A DNA stretch of 64,000 nucleotides, from contig NZ_CP085327.1 of assembly GCF_020614375.1 (NCBI RefSeq), positions 744,001-808,000 on the forward strand, read 5' to 3'. This stretch comes from Haladaptatus salinisoli (GTDB lineage: Archaea > Halobacteriota > Halobacteria > Halobacteriales > Haladaptataceae). Numbering within the stretch: position 1 is the stretch's first letter; each line of letters starts with the position of its first letter. The notes under the pieces were generated by a model, which saw nothing but the letters and a program-made list of their open reading frames with translations, was not told the origin of the DNA and made no database searches. A program made the position numbers and the translations under genes. Shown one piece after another: positions 61,704 to 64,000 of this stretch.

Positions 61704-61988
61704 TTAGTATTTAAACGCAACGAATGTCTTCCGGAGCGCGCGGTATCCGGCCGCCAGCGCCACGGAGACGGCGTACGACCCGGCCAGAAACGGCGCCCAG
61801 AACACCCACAGTTCGAGCGTCGGAAACAGTCGACTGCCGACTGCGCTCCCGAGCGTGAAAACGACGTAGCCCGGCAGTGCGAGCGGCGTCATGAGTCGAT
61901 TGTCCAGCGCGCCGAGCGCGAGCGGAACCACCAGCGCGAGGTACGACCCCCACACCGCCCGCCCAGCGAGCACTTCTCGAAGGTTCAT
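61704..61988 (-). CDS. Small membrane protein of unknown function
   Basis: A protein of 94 residues from ATG 61988 (MNLREVLAGRAVWGSYLALV); a longer frame from 62051 was rejected because it overlaps the upstream gene by too much. Three hydrophobic segments: GSYLALVVPLALGALDNRLM, LALPGYVVFTLGSAVGSRLF and WAPFLAGSYAVSVALAAGYR. Its last codons (AFKY stop) carry the TATA box of the downstream tRNA-Ser operon. No function is known. The start overlaps the stop of the M14-type gene by four bases. Confidence 0.7.
   Translation of the reverse strand: MNLREVLAGRAVWGSYLALVVPLALGALDNRLMTPLALPGYVVFTLGSAVGSRLFPTLELWVFWAPFLAGSYAVSVALAAGYRALRKTFVAFKY
61708..61715 (-). promoter_or_regulatory. TATA box of the tRNA-Ser/ribosomal operon
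   Basis: TTTAAATA on the minus strand, about 81 bases upstream of the 5' end of tRNA-Ser. It lies inside the last codons of the small membrane-protein gene. The expected transcription start near 61685 would leave a 5' leader of about 58 bases to be removed from the tRNA. Confidence 0.6.
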
Positions 61989-62761
61989 CGGTTCTCCCTC
62001 CGTTCGATTCCGTGGCGGGAGAGGAGGTCGGCGGTGGCCCGTTTCGTCCACCGAACCCTCGTATCGAAGTCGAGCAGGAACTTCGTCGTCTCGACGATGT
62101 ACCCCGGCTTTTCGAGGTCGCCCGCCACCTTGTGCATCAGCATCGGACTCGACCCCTCCAGGCCGTCACCGCGACGGTAGGCGTGGAAGGGCATGTACCA
62201 CGGGACGGCGTCGTCGTTCAGTCGCTCGGCGGTTCGTTTCGCGTACTCGCTCGCGTCTCCTACGTCCGTCGGCCAGATCATCTGTCCGACCGACGACTGG
62301 TGGTAGCCGTATATTCCGATGGAACTGTGCAAGTCGAACACCACGTCCGGGTCGTGGCGGGAGACCACGTTCCAGATAGCTCGCGCGAGCGTCGTCTCCG
62401 GGTTCTCGCCGACGGGGAACTGTCGGTTCAAGTCCCCGTTCGCACCTTCGCGCCGGCTCTTTCGAATCGCCACGCGGTTCGCCTTCGGAAGGACGACGAG
62501 CGTTCCGCCGTCGATCCGCCACTTCGCGACGTCGCTCGCCGCGCGATAGCCGCTCGGTTCGTCGCCGTGCATCCCGCCGACGACGAGTGCCGTCGGTCCG
62601 TCACCCGCCTTTCGGACGAACACCTCCGTCGCGTACTTCGTCCCGGCGAGAATCGTGTACGACGAAGGTTTCCCCTCCGACCGTCCGCCTCCGACGACCG
62701 ATGTCGCGGCGCACCCGCCGGCCAATGCACCAGACCTCGCGAGAAATGCCCGTCGTCGCAT
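61985..62761 (-). CDS. M14/AspA-type zinc peptidase-like lipoprotein
   Basis: A protein of 258 residues. The signal RRRAFLARSGALAGGCAATS has a twin-Arg start and a lipobox ending GGC, so it should be a Tat-exported lipoprotein. The zinc motifs of the succinylglutamate desuccinylase/aspartoacylase branch are present: VVGGMHGDEPSGYRAASDVA with His and Glu, GDLNRQFPVGENP with the substrate-binding Arg and DLHSSIGIYGY with the third ligand His. Outside the cell it could trim peptides or N-acyl amino acids; the substrate is unknown. The stop overlaps the downstream membrane gene by four bases. Confidence 0.85.
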   Translation of the reverse strand: MRRRAFLARSGALAGGCAATSVVGGGRSEGKPSSYTILAGTKYATEVFVRKAGDGPTALVVGGMHGDEPSGYRAASDVAKWRIDGGTLVVLPKANRVAIRKSRREGANGDLNRQFPVGENPETTLARAIWNVVSRHDPDVVFDLHSSIGIYGYHQSSVGQMIWPTDVGDASEYAKRTAERLNDDAVPWYMPFHAYRRGDGLEGSSPMLMHKVAGDLEKPGYIVETTKFLLDFDTRVRWTKRATADLLSRHGIERRENR

Positions 62762-62804
62762 ACGAGAGTGGGCGTAGCCGGACCCTATGAACTTTGTCGC
62801 CGAC

Positions 62805-63764
62805 TCAGGCGTCGATGTATCGGTCGTTTATCTCCCACTCGCCCTCGGCGTCCCGAACCATGTACTCGCCGTAGTAGGGGACGCGGTTCGCGACCGTCTC
62901 GCGGAACGTCTCGCGGATTTCGGGTTTCGTCATCTCGCCCATCGACCGCAGGTCGTCGTTGCGATTCAGACAGCCTTTGAGGTATCCTTCGTGCGTGACG
63001 CGTACGCGATGACAATTAGAACAGAAGCTCGGGTTTTCGACCGGGTCGACGATTTCGACCATCCCGCCGTTCACCCAGTACCGCCTTCGCCCGTGCATCT
63101 CCCGAACTTCGATCTCGTCGGCCTGTTCTTCGAGCCAGTCGTGGACGCGCTGGATGTCGATTGACCACTCCGGCTTGCCGGTCAGCTCCGGCATGTACTC
63201 GATGAGCTGTAACTGCAGTCCGTCGTTCTCGGCGACGTGTTCGACCATCCGAGGGACGTACCCCGCGGTCGCCTCGAAGACGACCATGTTGAGCTTCACC
63301 GGGTCGAGACCGGCGTCGAGCGCCGCTTCGACGCCTTCGAGCACTTTGTCGTACGCGCCGCTCTTCGTCACCTCGGCGAACGCTTCGGGGTCGAGGGCGT
63401 CTTGCGAGACGTTCACCCGCTCCAATCCCGCGTCGCGGAGTTGTTCGGCCCTCCCGGGGAGGAAGGTTCCGTTCGTCGTCAGAGAGACCTCCATCTCGTC
63501 GGGCGTCCGGCGGATTATCTCCTCCAGGTCCTGGCGGAGCATCGGCTCTCCTCCGGTGAACTTCACCTTCTCGACGCCGAACTCGCGGGCGACTTCCAGA
63601 AACCGAACGACGTCGTCGGCGCTCATCTCGTCGTCCTGAGCCTCCATCGGGCCGCGCGTATCCCCGAGTCCCTCGTTGTGGCAGTAGACGCAGTCGAAAT
63701 TACACCGGTCGGTGAGCGAGACGCGCACGCCCGACACCTCGCGCCCGAACGAATCTTCGAGCAT
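62805..63764 (-). CDS. moaA: GTP 3',8-cyclase MoaA (molybdopterin synthesis)
   Basis: A protein of 319 residues from ATG 63764 ([20 protein letters not shown]); the longer frame from 63815 is unlikely. The radical-SAM cluster is C-x3-C-x2-C in [33 protein letters not shown] binds AdoMet. The second Fe-S cluster ligands are in [24 protein letters not shown]. It converts GTP to the 3',8-cyclic intermediate at the first step of molybdenum cofactor synthesis. No other moa gene lies in the window. Confidence 0.95.
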   Translation of the reverse strand: MLEDSFGREVSGVRVSLTDRCNFDCVYCHNEGLGDTRGPMEAQDDEMSADDVVRFLEVAREFGVEKVKFTGGEPMLRQDLEEIIRRTPDEMEVSLTTNGTFLPGRAEQLRDAGLERVNVSQDALDPEAFAEVTKSGAYDKVLEGVEAALDAGLDPVKLNMVVFEATAGYVPRMVEHVAENDGLQLQLIEYMPELTGKPEWSIDIQRVHDWLEEQADEIEVREMHGRRRYWVNGGMVEIVDPVENPSFCSNCHRVRVTHEGYLKGCLNRNDDLRSMGEMTKPEIRETFRETVANRVPYYGEYMVRDAEGEWEINDRYIDA

Positions 63765-63943
63765 CACACACTTCTTTCGGACGAGTATTCTTAAACTCGT
63801 GGGAGAACGACGCACCGACGTAACTGGATACGGTTACGCCAGGTGCGCGGTGGAACCGCCGACGGCAGAACGGACTCATCCGATTTATCAGTCTTTCCTC
63901 CGGTTCACAAGTCTTATCGACGGGTCGCGTCCTAACCGTCACC

Positions 63944-64000
63944 ATGAACGAAGCCGACGTTCGAGAACTCCTCCGAGCCGTTACAGACCCCGACCTCGAC
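63944..64000 (+). CDS. Mrp/ApbC-type protein, N-terminal fragment only
   Basis: The last 57 bases open a frame MNEADVRELLRAVTDPDLD that continues past the window. This is the usual start of the DUF59 domain of Mrp/ApbC P-loop proteins, which load iron-sulphur clusters. A sequence gtcttatcg about 30 bases upstream may be its TATA box. With only 19 residues visible the call is tentative. Confidence 0.6.
   Translation, partial: MNEADVRELLRAVTDPDLD

Noticed and set aside
63700..63945. Minus-strand frame upstream of moaA
   Set aside because: Overlaps the moaA start and has Arg-rich non-protein composition; the region is a divergent promoter for moaA and the Mrp-type gene.
1..64000. CRISPR arrays, insertion sequences, prophage or rRNA genes
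   Set aside because: No regularly spaced repeats, transposase or integrase-like proteins, attachment-site duplications or rRNA sequence were seen.

Overview
The window is a piece of a halophilic archaeal (class Halobacteria) chromosome. The evidence is consistent across the window: high-GC codon use with acidic proteins (many Asp/Glu runs), Tat-type signal peptides on almost every exported protein, TATA boxes 25-32 bases upstream of leaderless start codons, an archaeal ribosomal/RNA-polymerase operon with embedded tRNA-Leu and tRNA-Ser genes, GatE, FEN-1, isopentenyl phosphate kinase, mevalonate kinase, halocyanin, a Rieske/cytochrome-b operon and a PGF-CTERM protein. I cannot name the genus. 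Almost the whole window is ordinary chromosomal backbone; I see no insertion sequence, prophage, CRISPR array or rRNA operon.

Layout. 1-1.8 kb: an unidentified partial gene, a KaiC/'HTR-like' protein and a frameshifted remnant of a methyl-accepting transducer. 1.9-4.1 kb: Zn-ribbon-like protein, TrmJ-type RNA methyltransferase, PAP2 phosphatase. 4.1-4.5 kb: a decayed formate/nitrite-transporter gene. 4.6-11.7 kb: GatE, a REC-PAS-PAS histidine kinase, a pair of PH-domain membrane proteins, a Tat-exported protein. 11.7-18.1 kb: fumarase, then a complete sugar ABC importer (binding protein, two permeases, ATPase) and BolA. 18.2-31.6 kb: FEN-1, a DsbA-like lipoprotein, GNAT, methyltransferase, small membrane proteins, an F420/PPOX oxidoreductase, ornithine cyclodeaminase-like enzyme, a presenilin-type protease, an aminotransferase, an NTF2-like protein and an ABC exporter. 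31.7-34.5 kb: PncC/CinA, YdjM-like protein, PHP-like protein, HAD phosphatase, tandem zinc finger.

34.6-38.8 kb is a short-chain fatty-acid module: an acetyl-CoA-synthetase-type ligase, a truncated AMP-binding homologue, and an AtoE-type fatty-acid transporter. 38.8-43.9 kb holds a cupredoxin-fold PGF-CTERM protein and the chaperone set grpE-dnaK-dnaJ plus a small HTH gene. 44.2-46.7 kb: a Gly/Met-rich protein, MFS transporter and endonuclease III. 46.7-52.3 kb is the respiratory bc-type operon: a haem-b561-like membrane protein, an accessory membrane protein, halocyanin, a small membrane protein, Rieske protein, split cytochrome b and two small membrane proteins; together they would move electrons from quinol through the Rieske centre to the halocyanin.

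52.3-61.7 kb (all minus strand) is the conserved archaeal translation/transcription operon: tRNA-Ser, S13, S4, S11, RpoD, tRNA-Leu, L18e, L13, S9, RpoN, RpoK, enolase, S2, then mevalonate kinase and isopentenyl phosphate kinase. A bicupin gene with its own flanking non-coding DNA sits between S2 and mevalonate kinase. 61.7-64 kb: small membrane protein, an M14/AspA-type lipoprotein, MoaA, and the first codons of an Mrp/ApbC protein.

No clearly new defence or biosynthetic system is visible. The most interesting signals are two decaying genes (transducer and FNT transporter), ligand-losing homologues (a cupredoxin without its Cys/His, a DsbA with CPHT, a PHP protein without its HxH, an AMP-binding protein without its P-loop), a halocyanin with six packed N-glycosylation sequons, a tandem C2H2 protein, and several inverted repeats at promoters.
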